From NCBI GenBank assembly GCA_029779995.1, contig JAKOZM010000438.1, positions 1 through 5,327 of the forward strand: a DNA stretch of 5,327 bases, read 5' to 3'. Shown here piece by piece: positions 1-5,327 of this stretch. A program made the translations under genes and the position numbers. Position 1 is the first letter of the stretch. Every line of letters begins with the position of its first letter. This DNA is from Actinomycetes bacterium. GTDB lineage: Bacteria; Actinomycetota; Actinomycetes; S36-B12; UBA10799. The notes beneath the pieces are model-generated. The model was not told the DNA's origin and made no database searches. It was given only the letters and a program-made list of their open reading frames with translations.

Positions 1-309
1 ATCCCGGCCTACTTCGAGGGTGGCCAGACGCCGCTGCACATGCGTCTGCCCAAACTCAAGGGCTTCAAGAGCCCCAACAAGGTGACCTTCCAGGTCGTGA
101 ACCTTGCTCAGGTGCAGGCGCTGTTCCCGGAGGGTGGCGAGGTCTCCAAGGAGACCCTCGTGGCCAAGGGTGCGGTGCGCAAGAACCAGCCTGTGAAGTT
201 GTTGGGCAACGGCGACATCTCGGTGGCCGTGCAGGTCAGCGTTGATGCTGCCTCCGCGACCGCGACGAGTAAGGTCGAGGCCGCTGGCGGGTCAGTCACC
301 GTCGGTTAA
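1..309 (+). CDS. rplO: 50S ribosomal protein L15, 3' end (partial)
   Basis: Reading frame 1 is open from the first base of the window to TAA at 307-309, giving the last 102 residues of L15, a large-subunit protein that binds 23S rRNA and acts late in 50S assembly. The visible stretch [18 protein letters not shown] is the L15 signature region, followed by the QVVNLAQVQ segment and the domain with [17 protein letters not shown], close to the usual VKVLGDGE motif. The start of the gene is upstream of the window; an internal ATG at 40 is not the start, since family residues precede it. The tail is alanine-rich ([18 protein letters not shown]), which is normal for high-GC actinobacterial L15. It is normally the last gene before secY in the spc operon, but here a strong hairpin and an unrelated gene follow. 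Identity is clear from the motifs. Confidence 0.97.
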   Translation: MPAYFEGGQTPLHMRLPKLKGFKSPNKVTFQVVNLAQVQALFPEGGEVSKETLVAKGAVRKNQPVKLLGNGDISVAVQVSVDAASATATSKVEAAGGSVTVG

Positions 310-317
310 GTGCGTGA

Positions 318-353
318 CGAGGGCCGCTGGAGCGTAGGCTCCGGCGGCCCTCG
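318..353 (+). terminator. Strong stem-loop just after rplO, probable terminator
   Basis: Bases 318-333 pair with 338-353 in a 16-bp stem with a four-base GTAG loop; the only non-Watson-Crick pair is a T-G wobble (328/343). It begins 8 bases after the rplO stop. The tail (CTGTCTT) is only moderately T-rich, as is common for intrinsic terminators in high-GC actinobacteria. It probably ends or attenuates the upstream ribosomal-protein transcript. The structure was paired by eye, without an energy calculation. Confidence 0.75.
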
Positions 354-378
354 CTGTCTTCGGCGCAGTTTCGCCGCG

Positions 379-421
379 TTCGTTCAGAGCCGCCCCTTCG
401 GGAGGGGCGATCCTGAACGAA
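379..421. repeat. Second large inverted repeat in the rplO-amine oxidase gap
   Basis: An outer 9-bp stem (TTCGTTCAG 379-387 with CTGAACGAA 413-421) encloses a symmetric internal loop (AGC/ATC) and an inner 7-bp stem (CGCCCCT 391-397 with AGGGGCG 403-409) around a TCGGG loop. There is no T-tract on either side. It could be a second terminator or back-up hairpin, a protein-binding palindrome or an RNA element. Part of its left arm can pair instead with 418-434, giving a competing fold. Confidence 0.6.
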
Positions 422-473
422 GGGGGCGGTTCTGCGCGTAGTGGCTGACGTGGGCGAACCCGTCGGAGCCAGC

Positions 474-508
474 GCCACAGCACGTCCCAGGCCCCTACCG
501 TGGGATCC
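474..508 (+). promoter_or_regulatory. Putative promoter of the amine oxidase gene, leaderless transcript
   Basis: TACCGT at 496-501 fits the actinobacterial -10 pattern TANNNT and lies 7 bases before the ATG at 509, so transcription would start at or next to the start codon. A weak -35 candidate (GCCACA, 474-479) lies 16 bases upstream. No convincing Shine-Dalgarno sequence precedes the ATG, which agrees with a leaderless mRNA; such messages are common in actinobacteria. This is inferred from motif and spacing only. Confidence 0.4.
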
Positions 509-1813
509 ATGCACCGGCGCGACCTTCTCAAGGCAGGGGCGGCGCTGACCCTGGCCGGCTGCACCGAACGCAGCGACGCGGCTGACGCCGACATCGTCGC
601 CAGCGTCGTCACCCGCTGGGACACCGATGAATGGGCCCGCGGATCGTATTCCGCGCTCCCCCCGGGGACCCCGTACTGGGTGCGTGAGGAACTCGGCAGA
701 GCGATCATCAAGGCAAGGATCGTGCTGGCCGGGGAGTACACCGCGACCGACTACCCGGCGACCGTGCACGGCGCATACCTCTCCGGCGAGCGTGCCGCCC
801 GACGCCTGCTGGACCAGATCCCGGGCGCTCGCACCGTGTTGGTCGTTGGCGCGGGGTTGGCTGGGCTGCGCGCGGCCACCGTCCTACGCGAGGCCGGACG
901 CACCGTGATCGTCGCCGAAGCCCGCGATCGCATCGGCGGTCGGGTCTTCACCGATACCTCCATGGGTGTGCCGGCAGAGAAGGGGGCAGCGTGGATCCAC
1001 GGTGTCACCGGCAATCCCATGGTGGCCGTGGTCAAGGCGGCTGGGCTGTCGCTGGTTCCCACCGACTACGAGGATGCGATTGCCCGCGACTTCACAACGG
1101 GCGGGCCAGCCCCGGGAGTCGCGGCGGCGGAATCCGAGCTCTGGCGTGCGGCCAAAGCGATAGGTGCTCGTAAGCCACCGAGATCGGTCAGCGCTCGCAG
1201 ATCGCTGCGTCAGCAAGGCTGGACCGCCGACACCGCGGCGCGCAGACTCGTCCAGCACAGCGAGTTCGACCTTGAGTACGGCCTGCCCGCAGCTGCCCTT
1301 GGCGCCCAAGCCCTGTGGGAAGGCAACGTGTACCGGGGCGAGGACCGACTTGTGCAGGGTGGTTTCAGTGCTGTGCCGGCCATGATGGCCAAGAACCTCG
1401 ACGTCCGCCTGAACAGCCCGGTGCGGCAGCTGCGAGTGGGGGACTCGGTGACTGCTGGCGACATCACCGCCGACGCGGCCATCGTGGCTGTCCCGCTGGC
1501 AGTCCTGCAGCAGGATCTGCCCGCCTTGCCCTGGCCGACCTGGCTGCGGAGCTACCTGGACGGGCTGACCACCGGCAACCTGGAGAAGGTGTTCCTGCGC
1601 TACGAGCGGATCTGGTGGCCCCAACGTCAGATCCTGCACGTCACCCGCGCACCCGGGCTGCGCTGGTCCGAGTGGTACAACCTGGCGGGCCTGGTGCAGG
1701 CGCCGGTGATCTTCGGATTCACCGGTGGTCGCTCATCACCGACGCGTCCGGCCACCGACGCGGCACTCGTCACCCAAGCCGGTCAGGTGCTCGAAGCGGC
1801 ATACGGGCGGTAA
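509..1813 (+). CDS. Exported flavin amine oxidase family lipoprotein, apparently circularly permuted
   Basis: FAD-dependent amine oxidase of the LSD1/polyamine oxidase/MAO family, 434 residues; such enzymes oxidise amines to imines and reduce O2 to H2O2. Substrate unknown. Residues 1-18 look like a twin-arginine signal with lipobox (MHRRDLLKAG, then LAGC, Cys18). Residues 33-48 (VTRWDTDEWARGSYS) and 71-100 (AGE, YPATVHGA, LSGERAA) are motifs normally found at the C-terminus of the family. Only then come the FAD Rossmann motif VVGAGLAG (112-119), EARDRIGGR (137-145), GAAWIHG (159-165), the second FAD/substrate region (LVQGGF 281-286, IVAVPLAVL 325-333) and GNLEK (356-360), whose Lys360 matches the conserved flavin lysine. 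The protein ends at LEAAYGR, where VTRW would normally follow. The ATG at 509 is preferred over GTG at 500 for its fit to the signal peptide and promoter. It lies alone between rplO and secY. Family assignment is firm; the permutation and export are inferred from motif order and signal. Confidence 0.88.
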   Translation: MHRRDLLKAGAALTLAGCTERSDAADADIVASVVTRWDTDEWARGSYSALPPGTPYWVREELGRAIIKARIVLAGEYTATDYPATVHGAYLSGERAARRLLDQIPGARTVLVVGAGLAGLRAATVLREAGRTVIVAEARDRIGGRVFTDTSMGVPAEKGAAWIHGVTGNPMVAVVKAAGLSLVPTDYEDAIARDFTTGGPAPGVAAAESELWRAAKAIGARKPPRSVSARRSLRQQGWTADTAARRLVQHSEFDLEYGLPAAALGAQALWEGNVYRGEDRLVQGGFSAVPAMMAKNLDVRLNSPVRQLRVGDSVTAGDITADAAIVAVPLAVLQQDLPALPWPTWLRSYLDGLTTGNLEKVFLRYERIWWPQRQILHVTRAPGLRWSEWYNLAGLVQAPVIFGFTGGRSSPTRPATDAALVTQAGQVLEAAYGR

Positions 1814-1860
1814 TCCGAGCACACCGACCACGGCTGCCGCACCACAGCGCGCGGCGCCCT

Positions 1861-1875
1861 TGCTACCCTCAGGGT
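1861..1875 (+). promoter_or_regulatory. Putative extended -10 promoter of the secY-adk-map genes
   Basis: TGCTACCCT (1861-1869) is an extended -10 element (TGN plus TANNNT). A weak -35 candidate, ACCACA at 1841-1846, lies 17 bases before TACCCT. The predicted start near 1876 leaves a leader of about 50 bases before the secY TTG. The -10 hexamer overlaps a perfect small palindrome, ACCCT-C-AGGGT (1865-1875), which could be an operator or chance. The rplO hairpin and the intervening gene make a separate promoter for secY likely. There is no obvious terminator between the amine oxidase stop and this point. Confidence 0.45.
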
Positions 1876-1913
1876 CAGTACCAGTCGATGTCGCATGCGC
1901 GCTACCAGTGCGC

Positions 1914-1920
1914 GAGGAGG
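1914..1920 (+). promoter_or_regulatory. Ribosome binding site of secY, decides the TTG start
   Basis: GAGGAGG is a near-perfect anti-16S match ending 4 bases before TTG at 1925. It fixes the start there rather than at the upstream in-frame ATG at 1895, which would lie before the ribosome binding site and add ten residues foreign to SecY. Confidence 0.85.
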
Positions 1921-1924
1921 ATCT

Positions 1925-3223
1925 TTGCTATCGCAGTTCGCAGCAGCGTTCCGGACTCCGGACCTGCGCAATAAGATCCTGTTCACGCTGGGCCTGATCG
2001 CCCTTTACCGGGTCGGGGCGGTGATCCCCACTCCGGGCGTGGACTCCACAGCGATCCAGAACTGTCTGGCGCTGGTCGAGGGAAACTCGTTCTATGGGCT
2101 CATCAACCTGTTCAGCGGCGGCGCGCTGCTGCAGTTGAGCGTCTTTGCGCTGGGCATCATGCCGTACATCACGGCCAGCATCATTATCCAATTGCTCACG
2201 GTGGTCATCCCGCGACTCGAGGCGCTGCGTAAAGAGGGTCAGTCCGGCCAGGCGAAGATGACCCAGTACACCCGGTATCTGACCATCGGTCTGTCCGTGC
2301 TGCAGGCCACCGCGTTCATCTCGCTGGCGCGCTCACCCGGGCAGTTGTTCCAGGGCTGTAACGAGAACCTGATCCCCAACCAGTCGGTGCCTCTGATCAT
2401 CACGATGATCCTGGTCATGACGGCCGGTGCCGCAATGCTGATGTGGTTCGGTGAGCTGATCACCGACCGCGGGGTGGGCAACGGTATGTCGCTGCTGATC
2501 TTCGTGTCGATCATCGCGGGTATGCCGGGGCAGTTCTACTCGATCTACGTGACCCGTGGCGCGTTCGTGCTGGCCATGACGCTGGCGGTCGGGGTGGTCA
2601 TCATCGGCGCGGTCGTCTATGTGGAGCAGGCTCAGCGCCGGATCCCCGTGCAGTACGCCAAGAAGATGGTGGGCTCGCGGCTCATGGGCGGGGCGAGCAC
2701 CTACATCCCGCTGAAGGTCAACATGGCTGGTGTCATCCCGGTGATCTTCGCCTCCTCCCTGCTCTACATCCCGCAACTGCTGGCAACGGTCAGCGGCAAC
2801 ACGAACGCCTCGTGGGGCATCTGGATCCAGCGCAACCTGTCCACCGGCACCGAGCCCCTGTACATCCTGTTCTATGTGGCGATGATCATCTTCTTCGCCT
2901 ACTTCTATGTCTCGATCACGTTCAACCCGGTCGAGGTCAGCGACAACATGAAGAAGTACGGCGGTTTCATCCCGGGCATCCGGGCCGGCAAACCCACCGA
3001 GAAGTACTTGTCGTACGTGCTGAGCCGGTTGACGTTCCCGGGTTCGATCTACCTCGCGATCGTGGCGGTGATCCCGCTTTATGCCTTTGGGGCATTAGGT
3101 GTCGGGCAGAGCTTCATCTTCGGCGGGACCTCGTTGCTGATCATGGTGGGTGTCGGACTCGATACGGTGAAGCAGATCGAGGCACAACTGCAACAGCGAT
3201 CCTATGAAGGGTTCTTGAGATGA
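1925..3223 (+). CDS. secY: Preprotein translocase subunit SecY
   Basis: SecY is the ten-helix membrane channel of the SecYEG translocon; it passes unfolded preproteins driven by SecA and inserts membrane proteins. The product is 432 residues, normal for the family, starting MLSQFAAAFRTPDLRNK as in other actinobacterial SecY proteins. Visible hallmarks are the first membrane helix and PTPGVD (35-40, leading into the plug region), FALGIMPYITASIIIQLL (74-91), the conserved GVGNGMSLLIFVSI (183-196), QRRIPVQYAKK (237-247) in the large cytoplasmic loop, NPVEVSDNMKKYGGFIPGIR (334-353) in the loop that meets SecA and the ribosome, and the C-terminal QRSYEGFLR. The start is a TTG, set by the strong GAGGAGG site. 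The stop overlaps the first ATG of adk by four bases (ATGA), implying translational coupling. No key region is missing. Confidence 0.97.
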   Translation: MLSQFAAAFRTPDLRNKILFTLGLIALYRVGAVIPTPGVDSTAIQNCLALVEGNSFYGLINLFSGGALLQLSVFALGIMPYITASIIIQLLTVVIPRLEALRKEGQSGQAKMTQYTRYLTIGLSVLQATAFISLARSPGQLFQGCNENLIPNQSVPLIITMILVMTAGAAMLMWFGELITDRGVGNGMSLLIFVSIIAGMPGQFYSIYVTRGAFVLAMTLAVGVVIIGAVVYVEQAQRRIPVQYAKKMVGSRLMGGASTYIPLKVNMAGVIPVIFASSLLYIPQLLATVSGNTNASWGIWIQRNLSTGTEPLYILFYVAMIIFFAYFYVSITFNPVEVSDNMKKYGGFIPGIRAGKPTEKYLSYVLSRLTFPGSIYLAIVAVIPLYAFGALGVGQSFIFGGTSLLIMVGVGLDTVKQIEAQLQQRSYEGFLR

Positions 3224-3786
3224 TGCGAATGGTTCTTATGGGGCCTCCCGGGGCAGGTAAGGGAACGCAGGCGGTCAAGATCGCGGAGCACCTGCAGGTC
3301 CCGCACATCTCCACAGGCGAGATCTTCCGCGCGAATCTGGCAGCGGGCACACCTCTCGGGCTCGAGGCCCAGCGGTACATGGAGGCCGGTGAGTACGTCC
3401 CCGACGAGGTGACGAACTCGATGGTCGCTGCCCGCCTGGCCGAGCCGGACGCGGCCGAGGGCTTCATCCTCGACGGCTACCCCCGCACGCTGGCGCAGGT
3501 CGGCGAACTCGACACCATTCTCGCTGGCCTGGGATCGGACCTGGACAAGGTCGTCGAGATCACGGCGAACACCGACGAGGTCGTGGCCCGGCTGCTCAAC
3601 AGGGCGCAGGAACAGGGTCGCGCCGACGACACCGAAGAGGTGATCCGGCGCCGGATGGATGTGTACGCCGAGCAAACCGAGCCACTCGTGCGGGTCTACT
3701 CCCAGCGGGGTCTGCTGGTGCAGGTCGACGGGATGGGCGCCATGGACGAGGTCACCGAGCGGCTGCTGAGCGCGCTGGAGGCCTAA
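3220..3786 (+). CDS. adk: Adenylate kinase, short-LID type
   Basis: Cytoplasmic kinase catalysing ATP + AMP = 2 ADP, controlling the adenylate pool. The 188 residues show the P-loop GPPGAGKGT (8-16), the AMP-binding STGEIFR (31-37; Glu34 stands where many family members have Asp), DGYPRT (85-90) with its conserved Arg, and the short LID (GRADDTEEVIRRR, 133-145) in place of the long zinc-type LID. This short form is typical of actinobacteria; the M. tuberculosis enzyme is of similar size. Two adjacent ATGs are possible starts: 3220 (ATGA overlap with secY, 8 bases after GAAGGG at 3206-3211) and 3223 (giving MRMVLMGPPG, closer to the family N-terminus, 11 bases after that site). I chose 3220 on spacing; the difference is one residue. 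GGAGG within its last codons serves as the ribosome site of map. Confidence 0.96.
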   Translation: MMRMVLMGPPGAGKGTQAVKIAEHLQVPHISTGEIFRANLAAGTPLGLEAQRYMEAGEYVPDEVTNSMVAARLAEPDAAEGFILDGYPRTLAQVGELDTILAGLGSDLDKVVEITANTDEVVARLLNRAQEQGRADDTEEVIRRRMDVYAEQTEPLVRVYSQRGLLVQVDGMGAMDEVTERLLSALEA

Positions 3787-4611
3787 GTGTTCCATCGGGC
3801 TCCGAAACTGCAGATCAAGACCGACGAGCAGATTCACCTGATGCGCGCGGCCGGGTTGGTGGTCGCCGACGCGCTGGAGGCGGTCGTGGCCGCTGTGCAG
3901 CCCGGGGTCACCGGCAAGGTCCTCGACGCGATCGCCGAGGAGGTCATTCGTTCGGCCGGGGCTGTCCCGTCCTTCCTGGGCTACTACGGGTACCCCGCGA
4001 GCATCTGCGTGAGCATCGACAATGCGATCGTGCACGGCATCCCCACCGACGAGCCGATTCCCGAGGGTTCGCTGGTCAGCGTCGATTGCGGAGCGATCCT
4101 CGCCGGCTGGCACGGCGACGCCGCGGTGACCTGCGCGGTCGGGCAGGTGGGCCGGGGTGCCACCGAGTTGTCCGACACCACTCGTTGCGCGCTGTGGCAC
4201 GGGTTGGCGCACGCCCGGCCCGGAGGTCGGCTCACCGACATCGGCGCGGCGGTCGAGCAGGTCGTGCGGGGAGCCGCTCACGACTACGGCATCGTGCGCA
4301 ACTACGTCGGGCACGGCATCGGCACGCAGATGCATATGGCCCCGGACGTGCCCAATGTCGGACCGTCGGGAAAAGGTCCGCACCTGGTGCCGGGGCTGGT
4401 CATCGCCATCGAGCCCATGATCACCCTCGGTGCGGCGGAGAACACCACTCTGGAGGACGACTGGACGGTGGTGACGATGGACGGTTCGCTGGCCGCCCAT
4501 TGGGAGCACACCGTGGCCGTGACCAGCACCGGGCCGTGGGTGCTCACGGCCCGGGACGGCGGAGCGGGCGAGCTGGGCGCGTTGGGTGTGCAGGTGTCGG
4601 CGTTCAACTGA
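3787..4611 (+). CDS. map: Methionine aminopeptidase, type I
   Basis: Removes the initiator methionine from new cytoplasmic proteins when the second residue is small; a two-metal pita-bread-fold hydrolase. The 274-residue product has all five expected metal ligands: Asp100 (SVDCGA), Asp111 (WHGDAA), His176 (GHGIG), Glu209 (AIEPM) and Glu240 (HWEHT). His83 (IVHGIP) and His183 (QMHMAP) match the substrate-side histidines. No N-terminal zinc-finger extension is seen, so it is the simple type Ia form. The start is GTG immediately after the adk stop codon, with GGAGG at 3777-3781 five bases upstream, so it is translated with adk. The last 25 residues (after TSTGPWVLTAR) are glycine/alanine-rich and extend past the catalytic core. 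The opposite strand is also open here for a long way, but that is a composition effect. Confidence 0.97.
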   Translation: MFHRAPKLQIKTDEQIHLMRAAGLVVADALEAVVAAVQPGVTGKVLDAIAEEVIRSAGAVPSFLGYYGYPASICVSIDNAIVHGIPTDEPIPEGSLVSVDCGAILAGWHGDAAVTCAVGQVGRGATELSDTTRCALWHGLAHARPGGRLTDIGAAVEQVVRGAAHDYGIVRNYVGHGIGTQMHMAPDVPNVGPSGKGPHLVPGLVIAIEPMITLGAAENTTLEDDWTVVTMDGSLAAHWEHTVAVTSTGPWVLTARDGGAGELGALGVQVSAFN

Positions 4612-4642
4612 CGCATCCGCGATACGCCCGCATACCCCTCTA

Positions 4643-4676
4643 TTCCGGACAACGGCGCGTAGCGTACACTCGAAAA
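4643..4676 (+). promoter_or_regulatory. Putative promoter of infA-rpmJ
   Basis: TACACT (4665-4670) is a good TANNNT -10 element in the 125-bp gap after map. TTCCGG (4643-4648), 16 bases upstream, is a weak -35 candidate. The predicted start near 4677 coincides with the first base of a hairpin, leaving a leader of about 60 bases before infA. The gap shows no terminator, so read-through from map is also possible. Confidence 0.5.
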
Positions 4677-4698
4677 GTGCGGAACTGCGGTTCTGCAC
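4677..4698 (+). promoter_or_regulatory. Stem-loop at the 5' end of the infA leader
   Basis: GTGCGGAAC (4677-4685) pairs with GTTCTGCAC (4690-4698) in a 9-bp stem with one G-T wobble, around a TGCG loop. It would form the very 5' end of a transcript started from TACACT. It could stabilise the message or regulate it; no T-run follows, so it is not a terminator. Only three bases after it comes a five-codon ATG-to-TGA frame (4701-4718). Confidence 0.5.
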
Positions 4699-4736
4699 GC
4701 ATGCCATACATCCCCTGAGAAAGATCTGGTTCACGC

Positions 4737-4958
4737 ATGGGTAAGAAGGACGACGCGATCGAGCTCGAAGGCACGATCATCGAGTCACTACCCAATGCAA
4801 TGTTCCGGGTCGAGTTGGACAACGGCCACAAGGTCCTGGCCCACATCTCAGGCAGGATGCGCATGCATTACATCCGGATCCTTCCGGATGACCGTGTGGT
4901 CGTGGAGCTCTCGCCCTACGACTTGACCCGGGGACGCATCGTCTACCGGTACAAGTGA
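4737..4958 (+). CDS. infA: Translation initiation factor IF-1
   Basis: IF1 binds the A site of the 30S subunit, assists IF2 and IF3 and blocks early tRNA entry. The product is 73 residues, the family's normal length, and forms one S1-like OB fold. [41 protein letters not shown] and [20 protein letters not shown] are all signature stretches. The start is ATG at 4737. The Shine-Dalgarno sequence is weak and distant (GAGAAAG at 4717-4723), although the leader has a hairpin and a short upstream frame, so its translation may depend on leader structure. rpmJ begins 18 bases after the stop, as is usual in this cluster. Confidence 0.97.
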   Translation: MGKKDDAIELEGTIIESLPNAMFRVELDNGHKVLAHISGRMRMHYIRILPDDRVVVELSPYDLTRGRIVYRYK

Positions 4959-4976
4959 GGATTAAGTAGGACACCC

Positions 4977-5090
4977 ATGAAGGTTCAACCGAGCGTCAAG
5001 AAGGTCTGCGACAAGTGCAAGGTGATTCGCAGGAATGGTCGCGTCATGGTGATCTGCGAGAACCCTCGCCACAAGCAGCGCCAGGGCTGA
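4977..5090 (+). CDS. rpmJ: 50S ribosomal protein L36, zinc-binding form
   Basis: The smallest ribosomal protein, placed in the large subunit near 23S rRNA. The ATG at 4977 gives a 37-residue product, [14 protein letters not shown]..., ending NPRHKQRQG with TGA at 5088-5090. Cys11, Cys14, Cys27 and His32 make the zinc ribbon, so this is the zinc-containing (C+) paralogue rather than the cysteine-free one made under zinc shortage. AGTAGGA five bases before the ATG is the ribosome site. The position between infA and rpsM is the canonical one. Confidence 0.97.
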   Translation: MKVQPSVKKVCDKCKVIRRNGRVMVICENPRHKQRQG

Positions 5091-5104
5091 CCCCTGGGAT
5101 TTGA

Positions 5105-5201
5105 CGTCGTCCGAACCTGGCGCTCGAAGCCATAGAGCTGCCAGACGCCACCCCCGGGATTCGAAGGCCGGGGACCCACCAGGGCGGTGGGACCGACGAC
5201 G
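5105..5201 (+). other. Possible multibranch RNA structure in the rpmJ-rpsM gap
   Basis: The 148-bp gap (5091-5238) holds no gene. By eye it can fold as a closed junction. The closing helix is CGTCGTC 5105-5111 with GACGACG 5195-5201. Three hairpins lie inside: CTGGCGCTC 5117-5125 with GAGC-T-GCCAG 5135-5144 (9 bp, one bulge), CCCCGG 5152-5157 with CCGGGG 5168-5173, and CCCACC 5175-5180 with GGTGGG 5186-5191. The first gene downstream is rpsM, whose leader in E. coli carries the S4-controlled alpha-operon element, so a ribosomal-protein leader is plausible. High GC alone can yield such pairings, so this is tentative. Confidence 0.35.
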
Positions 5202-5238
5202 CCACCACACCTTCGTCAACCAGTAGGAGAACTGCCCT

Positions 5239-5327
5239 ATGGCACGCATTGTGGGGGTCGATCTGCCGCGTGAGAAGCGCGTCGAGATCGGCCTGACATA
5301 CATTTTCGGGGTTGGCCGATCCCGCGC
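5239..5327 (+). CDS. rpsM: 30S ribosomal protein S13, 5' end (partial)
   Basis: S13 sits in the head of the 30S subunit, contacts the P-site tRNA and bridges to the large subunit. Only the first 29 codons are in the window: [22 protein letters not shown], then FGVGRSR, the conserved S13 N-terminus. The ATG at 5239 is preceded by TAGGAGA (5224-5230) at an 8-base spacing. It normally starts the alpha operon (rpsM-rpsK-rpsD-rpoA-rplQ), which should continue past the window end. The 148-bp gap before it may carry a structured leader. Confidence 0.96.
   Translation, partial: MARIVGVDLPREKRVEIGLTYIFGVGRSR

Noticed and set aside
500..508. GTG at 500 as start of the amine oxidase
   Set aside because: It lies inside the TACCGT promoter hexamer and has no ribosome site; ATG 509 gives a signal peptide beginning MHRRDLLK.
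296..769. Minus-strand frames over the rplO-amine oxidase gap (292-741 and 296-769)
   Set aside because: Arg/Ala/Pro-rich shadow translations overlapping both hairpins and the start of a clear + strand gene; no motif or ribosome site was seen.
1814..1860. Terminator after the amine oxidase
   Set aside because: Only short GC palindromes (GGCGCC, GCGCGC) are present; no long stem or T-run was found.
1895..1924. ATG at 1895 as start of secY
   Set aside because: It would precede the GAGGAGG site and add ten residues not seen in SecY; TTG 1925 matches the family N-terminus.
1315..1974. A 219-codon + strand frame overlapping the end of the amine oxidase and the secY start
   Set aside because: Out of frame with both real genes, low-complexity Gly/Ala/Arg composition, and it runs through the secY promoter and ribosome site.
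3202..4734. A 510-codon open frame on the minus strand opposite adk and map
   Set aside because: Its translation is dominated by His, Arg, Gly, Asp and Val with no recognisable motif. It is the antisense shadow of two certain genes in high-GC DNA.
5101..5138. TTGACG at 5101-5106 as a -35 box for an rpsM promoter
   Set aside because: A good -35 hexamer, but no TANNNT element occurs at 16-19 bases; TAGAGC at 5133 is too far away and lacks the final T.
5152..5173. A tRNA T-arm-like GGGATTCGAAGG suggesting a tRNA remnant
   Set aside because: On neither strand do the flanks form a 5-bp T-stem around a seven-base loop, and no acceptor or anticodon arm is present.

Overview
The window is high-GC DNA carrying the ribosomal spc/alpha operon junction in the order usual for Actinobacteria: rplO (3' end only), secY, adk, map, infA, rpmJ, rpsM (5' end only), all on the + strand. 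Three things point to an actinomycete: the gene order (adk and map directly after secY, infA-rpmJ-rpsM next), a short-LID adenylate kinase of about 188 residues, and GTG/TTG starts with TANNNT-type promoters. I cannot name a genus.

Layout: the tail of ribosomal protein L15 ends at 309 and is followed by a 16-bp hairpin that probably ends that transcript, then a second large hairpin. A 434-codon flavin amine oxidase gene (509-1813) sits between rplO and secY, probably with its own promoter and a leaderless transcript. A new promoter and a short leader precede secY (TTG start, 1925). secY, adk and map are tightly coupled: a 4-base overlap, then no gap. A 125-bp gap with a TACACT promoter and a leader hairpin precedes infA; rpmJ follows 18 bp later. 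A 148-bp gap that can fold into a closed multibranch RNA separates rpmJ from rpsM.

How the genes work together: SecY is the membrane channel of the general secretion pathway, Adk balances adenine nucleotides, methionine aminopeptidase trims new proteins, IF1 starts translation, and L15, L36 and S13 are ribosome parts. This is a housekeeping growth cassette. The amine oxidase is the outlier.

Main finding: the amine oxidase appears circularly permuted. The segment that normally forms the C-terminus of LSD1/polyamine-oxidase-type flavoenzymes (VTRW..D.WARGSYS, then AGE.T..YPATVHGA.LSGERAA) lies at the N-terminus, before the FAD-binding GxGxxG motif. The protein then ends where that segment would normally begin. 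Every family motif is present once, so this looks like rearrangement rather than truncation. A twin-arginine-like signal with a lipobox (LAGC) precedes the permuted part, suggesting an exported lipid-anchored flavoenzyme. Second in interest is the possible structured leader of rpsM.
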